A DNA stretch of 64,000 nucleotides from Mogibacterium sp. (GCA_017515425.1 JAFWFU010000038.1:1-64000); one strand, 5' to 3'. Numbered from the stretch's first letter, positions 24,617-36,613 are shown. Notes: generated from the sequence alone by a model not told the origin. Made by a program: numbers and translations.

Positions 24617-24645
24617 ATAATAATAATACCACAGAAAGCGCTCAA
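24617..24645 (-). promoter_or_regulatory. sigma70-type promoter for the MoxR operon
   Basis: Minus-strand TTGAGC (24640-24645) and TATTAT (24617-24622) are 17 bases apart. The leader to the MoxR start would be about 120 bases. Confidence 0.6.
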
Positions 24646-24835
24646 TTTAAGGGTTTACAATGATGTTTCTGTGACATTTTGCTGAATGCACAACGAAAGC
24701 CCTAGATATTTGGGGGTAACTAGAGCTTTCTGTAGTGAAGGTTGATGTATTTTTTTCTTTTGTTCAACTAGAGTATAGCAAGCGTTTATTAAATTGCCAT
24801 TAAGCTGATATTAAGATTCTATTTCTTTTTAAAAG

Positions 24836-24874
24836 CCACCGATTTCAGCCTGTAAAACTTGCTGATTTCAGTGG
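24836..24874 (-). terminator. probable terminator of the two-component operon
   Basis: On the minus strand CCACTGAAATCAGC pairs with GCTGAAATCGGTGG (12 of 14 pairs, one of them G-T) around an 11-base loop, followed by CTTTT. It lies 165 bases past the kinase stop. A further imperfect inverted repeat is at 24695-24730 (GAAAGC-CTAG / CTAG-GCTTTC). Apart from these and the G/T-rich tract at 24877-25008, the 24489-25040 gap holds no gene I can support. Confidence 0.5.
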
Positions 24875-24876
24875 TT

Positions 24877-25008
24877 GTTTTGTTAGTTGTTAGTGGTTAG
24901 TGGTTAGTGTTTATTGTTTGTTGTTGGCTGTTGATTGTTAGTTGTATGTTAGTTAGTTAGCTGATTGTTAGTTAGTTTCTATTTGTTACTTGTTATTTGT
25001 TGCTAATT
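24877..25008. repeat. G/T-rich low-complexity tract (GTTAGT-type)
   Basis: About 130 bases are made almost only of G and T, with irregular copies of GTTAGT, GTGGTTA and TTGTT. It follows the histidine-kinase gene on its downstream side. It could be slippage-derived, and on the minus strand it is an A/C-rich untranslated region. Confidence 0.75.
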
Positions 25009-25040
25009 GTCTGCCGCTTCTTTTGCGGTTCTTAAGCTGG

Positions 25041-26156
25041 CTACTGTTTAGTCTGTCTTTTTATGTCACCGTCGGCGGGAATTCTTATCCTAAAACTCGC
25101 GCCGCCGAGCTCGGACTCTTCCTTCCCGAGCAAAACCGCACTGCCGCCGAGTGAATTCACGAGCGATTGGACTATCGAAAGCCCGAGCCCTGACGAGCTC
25201 TCACCGCTTCGCGACTCATCAACCTGATAAAACCTCTCCCAGACGCGCTCCATATCTTCCTCTTTTATGCCCTCTCCGTCGTCCGAGACGGTAAGCACAA
25301 AGTCATTTTCCTGCAAATATCCGCTTATCCTTATGGTGCCATAGGGGTGTCTGCCGTATTTCAAGGCATTATCGACGAGGTTGACGACTATCCTTGCGAG
25401 CATTTCGTCATCTGTCCGAATATCCAGCACCTCGGGAAGATTTACCTCTATCCTCACATGGAGCTCATCAGCCGCAGCCTTTTTAATAAGAAGGATCTCC
25501 CTTATGAGCTCACTCGCGTCCGTCAGCTCTATATCGGGAATCATTCGCCCTGCGTCGCTCCTCGAAATCATCAGCAGACTGGTAATCAGCGAACTCATCT
25601 TTCGGCTCTCGCGGTTTATAACATTTACCGCCTCTGCCGCATAGTCCTCGTCCTCCATGGCATATTCGCTCTGAGACTGAATCACGGCGATAGGCGTCCT
25701 GAGTTCATGCGAGGCGTCCGCGGTAAACTGCTTCTCCCTTCTCACCATATCCTCGAGCCTGTCGAACATGGTATTGAAGGATTTTGCCAGATCATAAATC
25801 TCGTCACGGCTCTTACCGATTGGAATTCTTCGGCTGAGGTCGCCGTCCTTTGTAATCTCGTCGGTCGTCTCAATGATTTTTCTTACCGGCGCAAAGGACT
25901 GCCTCGTTATCAGATACCCGCCGAAGGCTGCGAGCGCGAGAATGGCAGGCAGGAGAATGGCAAAAATATTCAGCTCCGCGTCCTCGCCTAATCCCCCCTT
26001 GTGGTTATACACATAGATAATGGCGCCCATGAGCGAGCCGGAAATGAGCACGAGAAACATGGTATACCAAATGGTAATCTTTGCCGTATTCGTCAAGCCG
26101 GAACCCTTAATATTAGCCTCTTCTGCGGCTTCCTTTACTGCCTTGCGAGTATTCAC
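25041..26156 (-). CDS. two-component sensor histidine kinase
   Basis: This kinase has 371 residues from the chosen GTG start. There are two transmembrane helices (about residues 25-47 and 63-84) with a short external loop, then a HAMP region, a HisKA domain with SHELRTPIA (phosphorylated histidine) and an ATPase domain with N-box NLVDNALKYG, G1 box SDDGEGI and G2 GLGLSIV. The external part is too small to bind a large ligand, so it may sense membrane state or an ion. I chose GTG at 26156, which has AGGGA upstream; a TTG at 26180 has no ribosome site. It directly follows the response regulator gene. Confidence 0.9.
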   Translation of the reverse strand: MNTRKAVKEAAEEANIKGSGLTNTAKITIWYTMFLVLISGSLMGAIIYVYNHKGGLGEDAELNIFAILLPAILALAAFGGYLITRQSFAPVRKIIETTDEITKDGDLSRRIPIGKSRDEIYDLAKSFNTMFDRLEDMVRREKQFTADASHELRTPIAVIQSQSEYAMEDEDYAAEAVNVINRESRKMSSLITSLLMISRSDAGRMIPDIELTDASELIREILLIKKAAADELHVRIEVNLPEVLDIRTDDEMLARIVVNLVDNALKYGRHPYGTIRISGYLQENDFVLTVSDDGEGIKEEDMERVWERFYQVDESRSGESSSGLGLSIVQSLVNSLGGSAVLLGKEESELGGASFRIRIPADGDIKRQTKQ

Positions 26157-26184
26157 TTGTTCCCTGTCTGTTATAGTCAATGCT

Positions 26185-26862
26185 CTATCGGATTATATAT
26201 CCTGTGCCCTTAATGGTTTCTATCACCCTGTCAAACTTTCTGCCGTCGCCGCTGTTTTCAAGCTTCTTGCGCAGATGATGAACATATACATCAATTACAT
26301 TGGAGCCGCCGTCATAGTCATAATTCCAAACATGGGACGAAAGATTATCCCTCGATATGACCCTGCCTATATTGTGCATAAGATATAGGAGAATATTGTA
26401 TTCCTTGGCGGTGAGCTCGAGCTCCTCTCCCGCGCGCCTCACACTATGCGAAGCCGTGTCAATCGTGATTCCCTTATGCTCCATTATACTGCTGGCATGA
26501 GCCCCGCCTCTTCTTGTTATGGACCTTATTCTTGCCAACAGCTCTTCGAAATCGAAGGGCTTCACGAGGTAGTCGTCCGCGCCCGCGTCAAGACCTGCCA
26601 CCCTGTCCTCAACATCACCGAGCGCCGTCAGCAGAAGGACAGGCGTGGAATTTCCCCTGCCTCTCATCTCGGAAAGCACGCCGAGACCCGTCACGCCAGG
26701 CAGCAGAATATCCAGCAATATGCCGTCGTAGTCCGCGCTATTGATATAGTCTAAGGCGGTGTTCCCGTCGAAGCACCTGTCTACGGCATATCCCTCTCTT
26801 TTAAGCTTTCTCACTATAATGTCATTTAAATCCTTCTGATCCTCGACTACCAAAAGTCTCAT
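26185..26862 (-). CDS. OmpR/PhoB-family response regulator
   Basis: A 225-residue regulator. The receiver domain has the acidic pair VEDQ, phospho-acceptor D51 (LLDILLPG), LLTALGD and the conserved lysine in DYLVKPFD. The C-terminal winged helix contains ELTAKEYNILLYL and VDVYVHHLRKKL. AAGGA precedes the ATG. It is paired with the histidine kinase just downstream. Its targets are not visible here; the upstream neighbour is the TIR protein gene, 149 bases away on the same strand. Confidence 0.94.
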   Translation of the reverse strand: MRLLVVEDQKDLNDIIVRKLKREGYAVDRCFDGNTALDYINSADYDGILLDILLPGVTGLGVLSEMRGRGNSTPVLLLTALGDVEDRVAGLDAGADDYLVKPFDFEELLARIRSITRRGGAHASSIMEHKGITIDTASHSVRRAGEELELTAKEYNILLYLMHNIGRVISRDNLSSHVWNYDYDGGSNVIDVYVHHLRKKLENSGDGRKFDRVIETIKGTGYIIR

Positions 26863-26907
26863 GGCATTCCTTTACCTTTCTCCTGTCTTGCCTAGGGAGT
26901 CCAACTC

Positions 26908-26928
26908 CTAGTTTCTAGTTTCTAGTTT
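26908..26928. repeat. three tandem CTAGTTT heptamers
   Basis: Three exact copies lie between the TIR-protein stop and the response regulator. Just left of them is a small inverted repeat (CTAGGGAGT / ACTCCTAG, 26892-26910). Confidence 0.7.
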
Positions 26929-27010
26929 CTTTTAACATATCAACTTGCCCACAGTTTAACTTCAAATATATCGGCTCTCTCCACTTAATAACTTTCTCGC
27001 CGCCTAATCA

Positions 27011-30000
27011 CTAATTTAAGAGTTCCTTCGCCTCTTCTATCATCTCGGTCAGCGTCCTATATGGCGCATGACCGCCGTCAATGAAAAACTGCTTCTCATC
27101 ATCATTATATGCCTTCATATCGGGAAGCTCCGACCTCACAAGTCCGCTTTCCTTATCAGCTATCATGCCCGTTTCATCAAGCCTCAACAGATATTCGCCC
27201 TCGGAAATATCCTTTATCTCAAGACTTCCGAAGGTATCAAGGAAATTGCCCTTTAGCGAAATTCCAGCAAGAGGCAGTCCCTTGTCCGTCTCCGCACCCG
27301 ATTTTCCGTCATAGCAGTAAAGTTTCAGCTTGCCGCCCTCGTCCGCCGCCCTCGCAGCCTCACCGATGACATAGATATTCCCGTCGAAGCCTGCCGCGGC
27401 AGCCTTTAATGTATATGGCAAATCCCTGAGCTCGAAGAGCCTATTCCCCTCAGCCTTATATGCGGCAAGACTGCTCTCGTCAGTGACAATCAGGACATCA
27501 GCATTCCTGTCGTAGCAGAGCTCAGTCGAATGGGATAATTCCTTCGCATCTCCAAGATTTACAAAGGTGAAGGCGTTCTTATCCGTATCGGCGATTCCAA
27601 CACAGGCGCTCTCGGCTTCATAATTGTTATAGCAGACGACTATGCGACCGTCTGCTGTGACGCCTGCCAAATCCGCAAAGCTGACAGAGCCGTCCGTGTC
27701 GACTTCGACGCTTTCGAGGCTTCCGTCACTCAGATTTACAGTCTGAAAACTGAGCTTTCCGCTCTTAGTCTCGTAATTTATTTCATCAGAGGAGCTTACT
27801 ATCAGCCGTCCATGCGCTTCATCTATCAGGGCTTCGAGATTATTCAGCACCGAGCCGTCATTCAGCTCCGTTTTCCAGAAGCTCTCACCCGTCTCCGCCT
27901 TAATTCTTTCCACGAAGCGCCTGTTTCCGTCCTTGTACGACTCAATGAAGGAGTCCTCATAAGCCGCCACGTCCTCGGTATAGTAGAGCCCTGTCTGTCC
28001 GCGGCTTTCGTAGGCTTCCCACCTCTTATCTCCGACGACCCCAGCCACATATTTCAGAATTCTGAACTTGCCGCCGCCGTCCTGATCGTAGCAGACCAGA
28101 TAATAACTGCCTTCCACGCTCTCGCAAAGAACGATTGAATCGTGGAAATAATTGCTTATAATGCGAACATGCTCGTCCCCATTCTGATAGAATGCACCGC
28201 CGCCGTCCTCGAGCACCGCGGTGATTCCCTCTCCGTCAGCCGTCCTCTTGGCAAATTTGATCCTCGATTGTGTCTCCATTCTCGCGGTCTCTTCGCCGCT
28301 CGCGCCGAGTTCTCTTAGCTTGCTGCCGTTTATTATAATCGGATTGACAGGGCTAAAGCCGTCCTTCCTCGATACCTCGGATTTCCCGCTGAAAGTCTCC
28401 TCATATTCCGCAGCCCAAAGAGCAGTATCGCTTATCTGCTCAATGCACCTGAGAACTACAGTCTTTTTGCCCGTTATGGATTGGTGCCTTGATGTATCGC
28501 CCATTTGATAGAGCCTGTCCTCCGTCTGAGTCAGCTCCTCGTCCCGCTTTTCCTTAATTCCGCAAACTATCAGCCTCCCGTCCTCGGTGTATGCGGCGTC
28601 ATCAATTTCGCCTATTCCCTCGGTATCAATCCCGCGCGTCGCACCCGTTATCAGGTCGAAGATCACCAGGCAGGGCTGACTTTCTTCATTTATATAGTAT
28701 TCTCCCCTCAGCATGGCAGTTTCCTCATTCGGGGAAATCTCAATGCTTCGGATAATCGGGTTCTTCCCGTCCTTCATGGGGAGAGCAGTATCAAAGATGA
28801 CCGTCCCGTCGTCCATATCTATGCAGAGGGCTGTTTCTTCCTTCTCCGAGGAGTCCTTGTATTTCGTCTTTTGAACGACGATATTCTTTTTTCCGCATAC
28901 GGCTGCCGCCGTGCTTATATACTCGTCCTTATCGAACGTCAGGCTCCAGAGCTCCTTTTCGGCATTATAGTCGAGAGCCGTCACAGCCTTAGACTGCACG
29001 ACGACCGCCTTCGACTCGCCCGGCAGTAAGCAAAGAGATTTGCCGCCTTCGCTTCCGCAGATTTCCTCTAAGCAGTTCTCGGCAAGCTTCTCGCCGCTAT
29101 TCGCGTCGAAGATGAATGCTTCGCCATTATATGTCGTGGCGGCAAGTATATGCCTCTCTCCCTCGGACGCCAAATCTATATTGTAGAGGGATTCGTCTGC
29201 GATAAGCTCACGCCTTGCCTCTATCCCGTCCGTCTGGGCGTGGTATATCTCCGTCGCCTTTGAAAGAGCGCGCACCGCCTCAGCCACCACAGGTCGCTCG
29301 TCCCCTTCTTTCGGAAGAGCCTCAAGCGCGTACTTAATGGCTCCGACCTTGTCTCCGCCGCTCATGGCTCTCTCAGATTGAAGCGCCATGGAGCGCGACT
29401 GCTCCCTCAGAGTATTGTTGTAGTTTTTGGAAATAGTGCGATTGCTCCAAATAAAATAGGAAAGAGCCACCAGCATTACAGCGGTAATCGTCGTAAATGC
29501 TATCGTCATGCGCCTCAGTTTGTATTGACGCTGCCTCTGAACGAGGTCGTCATATCTGCAACCGATAATTCCGGCGACGAGACGCTCCAGCTCTCTCTTG
29601 TTTCCTTCTTTAATTCCGTTTCTATAGTCGCATGAAAGCGGCTCCCTGTCCACATAGGTGACAGTCCCGTCCTCTGCGACAATCTTCTGGTGCATAACCT
29701 CTTCGGGAAGCACGTCAATCGGCTCGCCGTCCGTGAGCACAGTCAGGATTTGATCCGCCGTATGAGTCGTAAGGAAATGCTCGACTTCCTTATGGCACCA
29801 CTGAGAAGCCTTGGACTCAGGAGACGCAATGACTATGAGATAGTCCGTATTGTCGAGCGCGTCCTTGATAGTGTCGTTCAAATCCGCAGCAACACCAAGC
29901 TCTCCGACATCGAGGAAAACCCTCTCAATGTCGTCGACACCCTTCGCGGTCTTGAGCCCCTTGGGAACTCGAAACCGCTCCAGCTTCGTCTGGAGATTTT

Positions 30001-30070
30001 TGGCAATCGCGATGTCCCTCGGATTATGGTTATAGGATATGAAAGCATTGTATTTGATTTTCTTTTCCAT
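27011..30070 (-). CDS. TIR-domain protein with transmembrane helix and beta-propeller-like exterior
   Basis: A 1019-residue protein. Residues 5-140 form a TIR domain: NAFISYNH at the start, VFLDVGELG in the middle, and SQWCHKE carrying E95, which lines up with the catalytic glutamate of NAD-cleaving TIR domains. A single helix (about 189-208) preceded by arginines and lysines suggests the TIR is cytoplasmic. The remaining ~800 residues are repeating beta-rich units resembling a WD40/PQQ-type propeller, predicted outside the cell. The ATG at 30070 gives a clean TIR start; a TTG 12 codons upstream is possible, and neither has a clear ribosome site. This is a receptor-like layout. Function (signalling, defence or stress) is not known. 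Confidence 0.8.
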   Translation of the reverse strand: MEKKIKYNAFISYNHNPRDIAIAKNLQTKLERFRVPKGLKTAKGVDDIERVFLDVGELGVAADLNDTIKDALDNTDYLIVIASPESKASQWCHKEVEHFLTTHTADQILTVLTDGEPIDVLPEEVMHQKIVAEDGTVTYVDREPLSCDYRNGIKEGNKRELERLVAGIIGCRYDDLVQRQRQYKLRRMTIAFTTITAVMLVALSYFIWSNRTISKNYNNTLREQSRSMALQSERAMSGGDKVGAIKYALEALPKEGDERPVVAEAVRALSKATEIYHAQTDGIEARRELIADESLYNIDLASEGERHILAATTYNGEAFIFDANSGEKLAENCLEEICGSEGGKSLCLLPGESKAVVVQSKAVTALDYNAEKELWSLTFDKDEYISTAAAVCGKKNIVVQKTKYKDSSEKEETALCIDMDDGTVIFDTALPMKDGKNPIIRSIEISPNEETAMLRGEYYINEESQPCLVIFDLITGATRGIDTEGIGEIDDAAYTEDGRLIVCGIKEKRDEELTQTEDRLYQMGDTSRHQSITGKKTVVLRCIEQISDTALWAAEYEETFSGKSEVSRKDGFSPVNPIIINGSKLRELGASGEETARMETQSRIKFAKRTADGEGITAVLEDGGGAFYQNGDEHVRIISNYFHDSIVLCESVEGSYYLVCYDQDGGGKFRILKYVAGVVGDKRWEAYESRGQTGLYYTEDVAAYEDSFIESYKDGNRRFVERIKAETGESFWKTELNDGSVLNNLEALIDEAHGRLIVSSSDEINYETKSGKLSFQTVNLSDGSLESVEVDTDGSVSFADLAGVTADGRIVVCYNNYEAESACVGIADTDKNAFTFVNLGDAKELSHSTELCYDRNADVLIVTDESSLAAYKAEGNRLFELRDLPYTLKAAAAGFDGNIYVIGEAARAADEGGKLKLYCYDGKSGAETDKGLPLAGISLKGNFLDTFGSLEIKDISEGEYLLRLDETGMIADKESGLVRSELPDMKAYNDDEKQFFIDGGHAPYRTLTEMIEEAKELLN

Positions 30071-30281
30071 GGTTATAATTTTAAGGTTTTTCGGCTTTAA
30101 TTTCAATTTTCTTTTATGTTATATTCTTATCATATAGGTAGTCAAGAAAGCATATCAGTTAATATCAGGTTAGTATGCGACAACCGAAAACATAATATTC
30201 AAAATGTGGCAGGGATAGACAGTGTAGATAAATTATATTTTATGTTTGTTAATTTTTAACTAAAAAAGAGGGTATTGCAAA

Positions 30282-31325
30282 ATGAAAATATTACTTACAG
30301 GGGGCGCCGGATATATCGGCTCGCATACGACAGTTGCACTTTTAACCGCGGGGTATAATGTAGTTGTTTTGGACGATTTTAGCAACTCTTCACCCGAAGC
30401 TGTAAGGCGCATGGAAAAGCTCACGGGCAAAGCCATAAGCCTTTATGAAGCAAACGCTGCCGACAAAGCCAAGGTTTTTGAGATTTTAAAAAGGGAAATG
30501 CCGGAGTCTATCATTCATTTCGCCGGGCTGAAAGCTGTGGGCGAATCCGTTGAAAAGCCCGTTGAATATTATAGAAATAATATAGATACCACGCTGACGC
30601 TTTTGGAATGTATGCGTGATCTTGGGCTTTCCCGCTTCGTATTCTCCAGCTCCGCCACGGTATACGGTGAGGCGCATACCCCGCCCTTTACCGAGGAGAT
30701 GACAAAAGGAAGCTGCACAAATCCATACGGCTGGACTAAATGGATACAGGAACAGATACTTGCGGACGCTCAGGAGGCGAGCGAGAAGGGCTTGATCTCA
30801 GGTTGGAAAACTCCCCTCTCCGTGGTTATGCTGAGATATTTTAATCCTGTCGGCTCGCACGAGAGCGGTCTGATAGGCGAAGATCCTCAAGGGATTCCGA
30901 ATAACCTCATGCCCTTCATATCACAGGTAGCAGTCGGTATGCGCGATAAACTTATTGTTTTCGGTGATGACTACGACACGCCCGATGGAACCTGCCGCCG
31001 CGACTATATCCATGTTATGGATCTCGCGGAAGGTCATGTAAAAGCGGCGGAATATGCGGCGGCGCACGAGGGAATAGAAGTATTCAACCTCGGCAGCGGT
31101 AAGCCTTATAGCGTATTGGAAATGGTCGAGGCGTTTTCGAAAGCCTGCGGACATGATATAGCATATGAGATTGGAGCCAGGAGAGCGGGGGACATTCAGG
31201 ACTCGTGGGCGAATGCTGAAAAGGCAAAGCGTCTGCTCGGCTGGGAAGCAAAACGCGGAATAGAAGAAATCTGCCACGACGCATGGAAGTGGCAGAGTCA
31301 AAATCCAAATGGATACGGCGAGTAA
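30282..31325 (+). CDS. galE: UDP-glucose 4-epimerase
   Basis: A 347-residue extended short-chain dehydrogenase that interconverts UDP-glucose and UDP-galactose. The NAD motif GGAGYIGSH spans residues 7-15. The catalytic Ser is in FSSSATVYG, and the Tyr/Lys pair is Y149/K153 in YGWTK. RRDYIHVMDLAEGH and the C-terminal W-K-AKRGIEE region are typical. GAGGGT precedes the ATG. It is divergent from the TIR gene and not in an obvious operon; it probably supplies galactose for envelope polysaccharide. Confidence 0.95.
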   Translation: MKILLTGGAGYIGSHTTVALLTAGYNVVVLDDFSNSSPEAVRRMEKLTGKAISLYEANAADKAKVFEILKREMPESIIHFAGLKAVGESVEKPVEYYRNNIDTTLTLLECMRDLGLSRFVFSSSATVYGEAHTPPFTEEMTKGSCTNPYGWTKWIQEQILADAQEASEKGLISGWKTPLSVVMLRYFNPVGSHESGLIGEDPQGIPNNLMPFISQVAVGMRDKLIVFGDDYDTPDGTCRRDYIHVMDLAEGHVKAAEYAAAHEGIEVFNLGSGKPYSVLEMVEAFSKACGHDIAYEIGARRAGDIQDSWANAEKAKRLLGWEAKRGIEEICHDAWKWQSQNPNGYGE

Positions 31326-31327
31326 TA

Positions 31328-31783
31328 CTAGTGACTACTCAGTTCCTCAGAGCCCAATAGTATCGTAAAAGGCCCGTCGTTCAATAGCTCGACCTTCATC
31401 TCCGCGCCGAATATGCCCTTCTCCACTACGGGCACGCTCTGTTTGCAGCGTTCAATTATATATTCGTATAAGGCGTTAGCCTTCTCGGGGCTCCCCGCCT
31501 CAATAAAGGAAGGTCTATTGCCTTTTCTGCAATTTGCATAAAGCGTAAACTGCGATATTAGAAGGAGCTCTCCGTTTACGTCTGCGAGCGAGAGGTTTGT
31601 CTTGCCCTCTGCGTCCTCGTTTATGCGAAGTTTTATCAGCTTGTCTACCATCTTATCTGCGACTGCTTCATCATCAGCTTCGCAGACGCCAATCAGCACC
31701 ATATAGCCTCTGCCGATTTTCCCGACTGTCTCTCCTTCCACTTTTACGGACGCATATTGCACCCTCTGCACAACAAACTTCAT
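31328..31783 (-). CDS. dtd: D-aminoacyl-tRNA deacylase
   Basis: This 151-residue housekeeping enzyme hydrolyses D-aminoacyl-tRNAs. The family motif SQFTLYA is present (about residues 77-83), followed by KGNRPSF and, near the C-terminus, the GPFTILL segment corresponding to the Gly-x-Pro motif (here DGPFT). GAGGTGA precedes the ATG. The length is normal. It is convergent with galE, with only two bases between the stop codons. Confidence 0.94.
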   Translation of the reverse strand: MKFVVQRVQYASVKVEGETVGKIGRGYMVLIGVCEADDEAVADKMVDKLIKLRINEDAEGKTNLSLADVNGELLLISQFTLYANCRKGNRPSFIEAGSPEKANALYEYIIERCKQSVPVVEKGIFGAEMKVELLNDGPFTILLGSEELSSH

Positions 31784-31841
31784 ACTATCTCACCTCTACT
31801 TACTAAATGCCCACCTAGATAGTGGATATTCGGCGTTCATT

Positions 31842-31925
31842 TTGTCACCCTGAGCGTAGACGAAGGGTCTTAAATAAAGATTCTGCGACTTCGAGTGATT
31901 GAAGCTAGCTTCGCTCAGAATGACA
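31842..31925. repeat. dispersed palindromic repeat, composite copy
   Basis: TTGTCACCCTGAGCG...GAAGGGTCTTA (31842-31872) is followed by the inverted partner AGATTCTGCG...GCTCAGAATGACA, ending at 31925. The pair is about 84 bases long, between dtd and the gyrA 3' end, and can fold into a long hairpin. Confidence 0.75.
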
Positions 31926-31932
31926 AGCGCTA

Positions 31933-34458
31933 TTATACTAAAGTCATTTGCTCGCTGCCGTCGACGCCGACATTCGGATTTTTGTCAGCATTGCCGCCCT
32001 TGGCTTTGCCCGCGTTCTCAGCGCTGTCCTCGTCGACAACCTTCGCGAACGACACAATGCAGTTGTCCTTCTCGACCTTCATAATCTTGACGCCCTGCGT
32101 CGTTCTGCCCGAAGTGCTGACCTCGTTCGCGCGAATCCTGATGATTACGCCGTTCGAGTTGATTACCATGACCTCGTCCTCGTCATTTACGATAGTCGCG
32201 CCGACGAGAAGCCCCGTCTTGCCGAACTTGGTCTTATCATATGTGGCGACGCCCTTGCCGCCTCTGGTCTGCAGTCTATACTCCGCGAGAGGCGTCCTCT
32301 TTCCGAAGCCGTTCTCCGTGATTACAAGCATTTTCCTCTGCTGGTCAATATCGAGCTCCATTGAGACGACCTCGTCATCTTTTTCTAGGAGTATCGCCCT
32401 GACTCCGCCCGCGTTTCTGCCCATAGGTCTGACGTCCTGCTCGGAGAATGCAATCGCCTTGCCCTGCTTGGTGACTACGATCACATTATCTTCGCCGCTC
32501 GCCTGAGCAACGCTGATGAGCTTGTCGCCTTCCTTGAGCGTTATCGCTATGAGACCCGTCTTGCGGTTGGTATCGAACTCGCTAAGCGGCGTCTTTTTTA
32601 TCGTACCCTGACGCGTTACCATTACCAGCGATTCGTTTGCGCTGAACTCGCGAATAGGAATCATAGCCGTGACGCGCTCCGTGCTGTTGAGGTTCAGGAA
32701 GTTGATGACAGGCGTGCCCTTGGCAGTCCTTGAAGCTTCCGGAATCTCGTAAGCCTTTATCTTGTAGACGCGACCCATATCCGTGAAGAACATGAGATAG
32801 TCGTGCGTGCTGGTTATAATCAGATTTCTGACGAAGTCGCTCTCGCGGGTCGTCAGCCCGACAATGCCCTTTCCGCCGCGCCGCTGCGCCTTATAGGTAT
32901 CAGCCGGAACTCTCTTGACATAACCGAGGTGCGTCAGTGTAATCGCTACGTCCTCTTCATCTATAAGAGCCTCTTCGTCGAGCTCGCCCTCGTCCGCCAC
33001 GATTTTTGTGCGGCGCGAATCCGCCCATTTATCTCTAATCTCGAGCAGCTCGTCCTTGATGACTCCCATCAGCTTCTTGTCGTCAGCGAGCAGGCTCTTA
33101 TAATACGCAATCTTCTTCTGTAGCTCATCGTATTCAGACTGAATCTTCTCGCGCTCAAGTCCCTGCAATTTGGCAAGCCTCATATCGAGAATTGCCTGCG
33201 CCTGAATTTCGGAGAGCCCGAAGCGAACCATCAGCTTTTCCTTGGCGTCATTATACGAGGAGCGAATTGTCGAAATCACCTCGTCGATATTGTCGAGGGC
33301 TATAATGAGTCCCTCCAAGATATGCGCCCTAGCCTCAGCTTTGGCGAGGTCAAACCTCGTCCTTCTCGTGACGACAGTTTTCTGGTGCTTCAAATACTCC
33401 TCTATAATCTGTCTGAGGTTGAGTATCTTCGGCTCGCCGTCCACCAGCGCAAGCATAATCATGCTGAATGAAGTCTGTAGCGCCGTATGCTTATAAAGCC
33501 TGTTCAGAATGACATTCGGGTTCGAATCGCGCTTTAGCTCGATTACGATTCTCGTGCCCTCGCGGTTCGACTCATCTCTGATTGCGGAAATCCCGTCTAT
33601 TTTCTTATCCCTAACGAGATCCGCCATGGACTCTATGAGCCTCGCCTTATTGACCTGATAGGGGATTTCGGAGACGACAATCTGCATTCTTCCGCCCTTG
33701 GCTTCGGTAATCTCGCAGACCGACCTGACGTTGACCTTGCCCTGTCCCGTGCGATATGCCTCTTTAGCCGCTCCTTTTCCGAGAATGACGGCACCCGTCG
33801 GGAAGTCCGGTCCCTTGATGATTTTGATGAGGTCGTCCACGGAGCATTCAGGCTCGTCTATCATTTTTACGCAGGCGTCAATGGTCTCGCCGAGGTTATG
33901 CGGCGGGATTGAAGTCGCCATGCCGACAGCGATACCGTTAGAGCCGTTAATCAGCAGGTTCGGCACTCTCGAAGGGAGCACCACAGGCTCGGTCTCCTCG
34001 CCGTCGTAGTTGTCTATGAAATCGACCGTATCCTTTTCAATATCGCGAACCATTTGGAGGGAGAATGGCGACATGCGCGCCTCGGTATATCTCGAAGCAG
34101 CCGCACCGTCTCCGTCGACAGAGCCGAAGTTGCCATGCCCGTCCACCAGCGGGTATCTCGTGGAGAAATCCTGCGCCATTTTAACCATTGAATCGTAAAT
34201 GGACGAATCGCCGTGCGGGTGATATTTACCCATTACTTCTCCGACGATACGCGCGGATTTCTTATGCGGTTTTTCGGGTGTGATGCCGAGGGAATGCATT
34301 CCGTAGAGTATTCTCCTGTGAACCGCCTTTAGCCCGTCCCTGACATCAGGAAGCGCACGACCGACTATTACGCTCATGGCGTAGTCGATATACGAGTTTT
34401 TCATCTCGTCGTATATTTCGTGCTCGATTATATTGCTGTTGTCCAACAAGTTTGCCAT
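31933..34458 (-). CDS. gyrA: DNA gyrase subunit A
   Basis: The 841-residue A subunit of gyrase breaks and reseals DNA during negative supercoiling. The quinolone-resistance region reads [12 protein letters not shown], with Ser and Asp at the positions equivalent to E. coli 83 and 87, so it looks wild type. The catalytic tyrosine is in [10 protein letters not shown]. The C-terminal domain shows the beta-pinwheel repeats, with the GyrA box in [13 protein letters not shown] precedes the ATG. It follows gyrB after 150 bases that include a dispersed repeat. Confidence 0.97.
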   Translation of the reverse strand: MANLLDNSNIIEHEIYDEMKNSYIDYAMSVIVGRALPDVRDGLKAVHRRILYGMHSLGITPEKPHKKSARIVGEVMGKYHPHGDSSIYDSMVKMAQDFSTRYPLVDGHGNFGSVDGDGAAASRYTEARMSPFSLQMVRDIEKDTVDFIDNYDGEETEPVVLPSRVPNLLINGSNGIAVGMATSIPPHNLGETIDACVKMIDEPECSVDDLIKIIKGPDFPTGAVILGKGAAKEAYRTGQGKVNVRSVCEITEAKGGRMQIVVSEIPYQVNKARLIESMADLVRDKKIDGISAIRDESNREGTRIVIELKRDSNPNVILNRLYKHTALQTSFSMIMLALVDGEPKILNLRQIIEEYLKHQKTVVTRRTRFDLAKAEARAHILEGLIIALDNIDEVISTIRSSYNDAKEKLMVRFGLSEIQAQAILDMRLAKLQGLEREKIQSEYDELQKKIAYYKSLLADDKKLMGVIKDELLEIRDKWADSRRTKIVADEGELDEEALIDEEDVAITLTHLGYVKRVPADTYKAQRRGGKGIVGLTTRESDFVRNLIITSTHDYLMFFTDMGRVYKIKAYEIPEASRTAKGTPVINFLNLNSTERVTAMIPIREFSANESLVMVTRQGTIKKTPLSEFDTNRKTGLIAITLKEGDKLISVAQASGEDNVIVVTKQGKAIAFSEQDVRPMGRNAGGVRAILLEKDDEVVSMELDIDQQRKMLVITENGFGKRTPLAEYRLQTRGGKGVATYDKTKFGKTGLLVGATIVNDEDEVMVINSNGVIIRIRANEVSTSGRTTQGVKIMKVEKDNCIVSFAKVVDEDSAENAGKAKGGNADKNPNVGVDGSEQMTLV

Positions 34459-34576
34459 TTTATTCCTCTGCTATTTCCTAATTTGAAAGCGCCATTTCTA
34501 TCTGTGTTATATTGAAGAGACGACTACTCTTCTCGCTGTGCTGCCTCGCCGGGAGTGTAATGCTCGGTGCGATTTT

Positions 34577-34605
34577 TGTCACCCTGAGCGTAGTCGAAGG
34601 GTCTC
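34577..34605. repeat. dispersed palindromic repeat, half copy between gyrB and gyrA
   Basis: TTGTCACCCTGAGCG...GAAGGGTCTC matches the left half of the element at 31842, with one difference in the shared core. It ends four bases from the gyrB stop. Confidence 0.75.
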
Positions 34606-34608
34606 TTG

Positions 34609-36570
<1,962 letters not shown>

Positions 36571-36613
36571 TTACATGAAAAAATTGGGCGTCGCATCCCT
36601 GTTTCTTGCCCGT

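Noticed and set aside
24695..24730. Inverted repeat considered as a terminator of the two-component operon
   Set aside because: No T-run on the minus strand and a long G-rich loop; the hairpin at 24836-24874 is a better candidate. Kept only as a mention there.
31842..31925. Composite repeat considered as an insertion sequence
   Set aside because: Too short to encode a transposase, and no target-site duplication was seen; treated as a dispersed non-coding element.
33000..34458. Possible quinolone-resistance changes in GyrA
   Set aside because: The HGDSSIYD segment keeps Ser and Asp at the key positions, so it reads as wild type.
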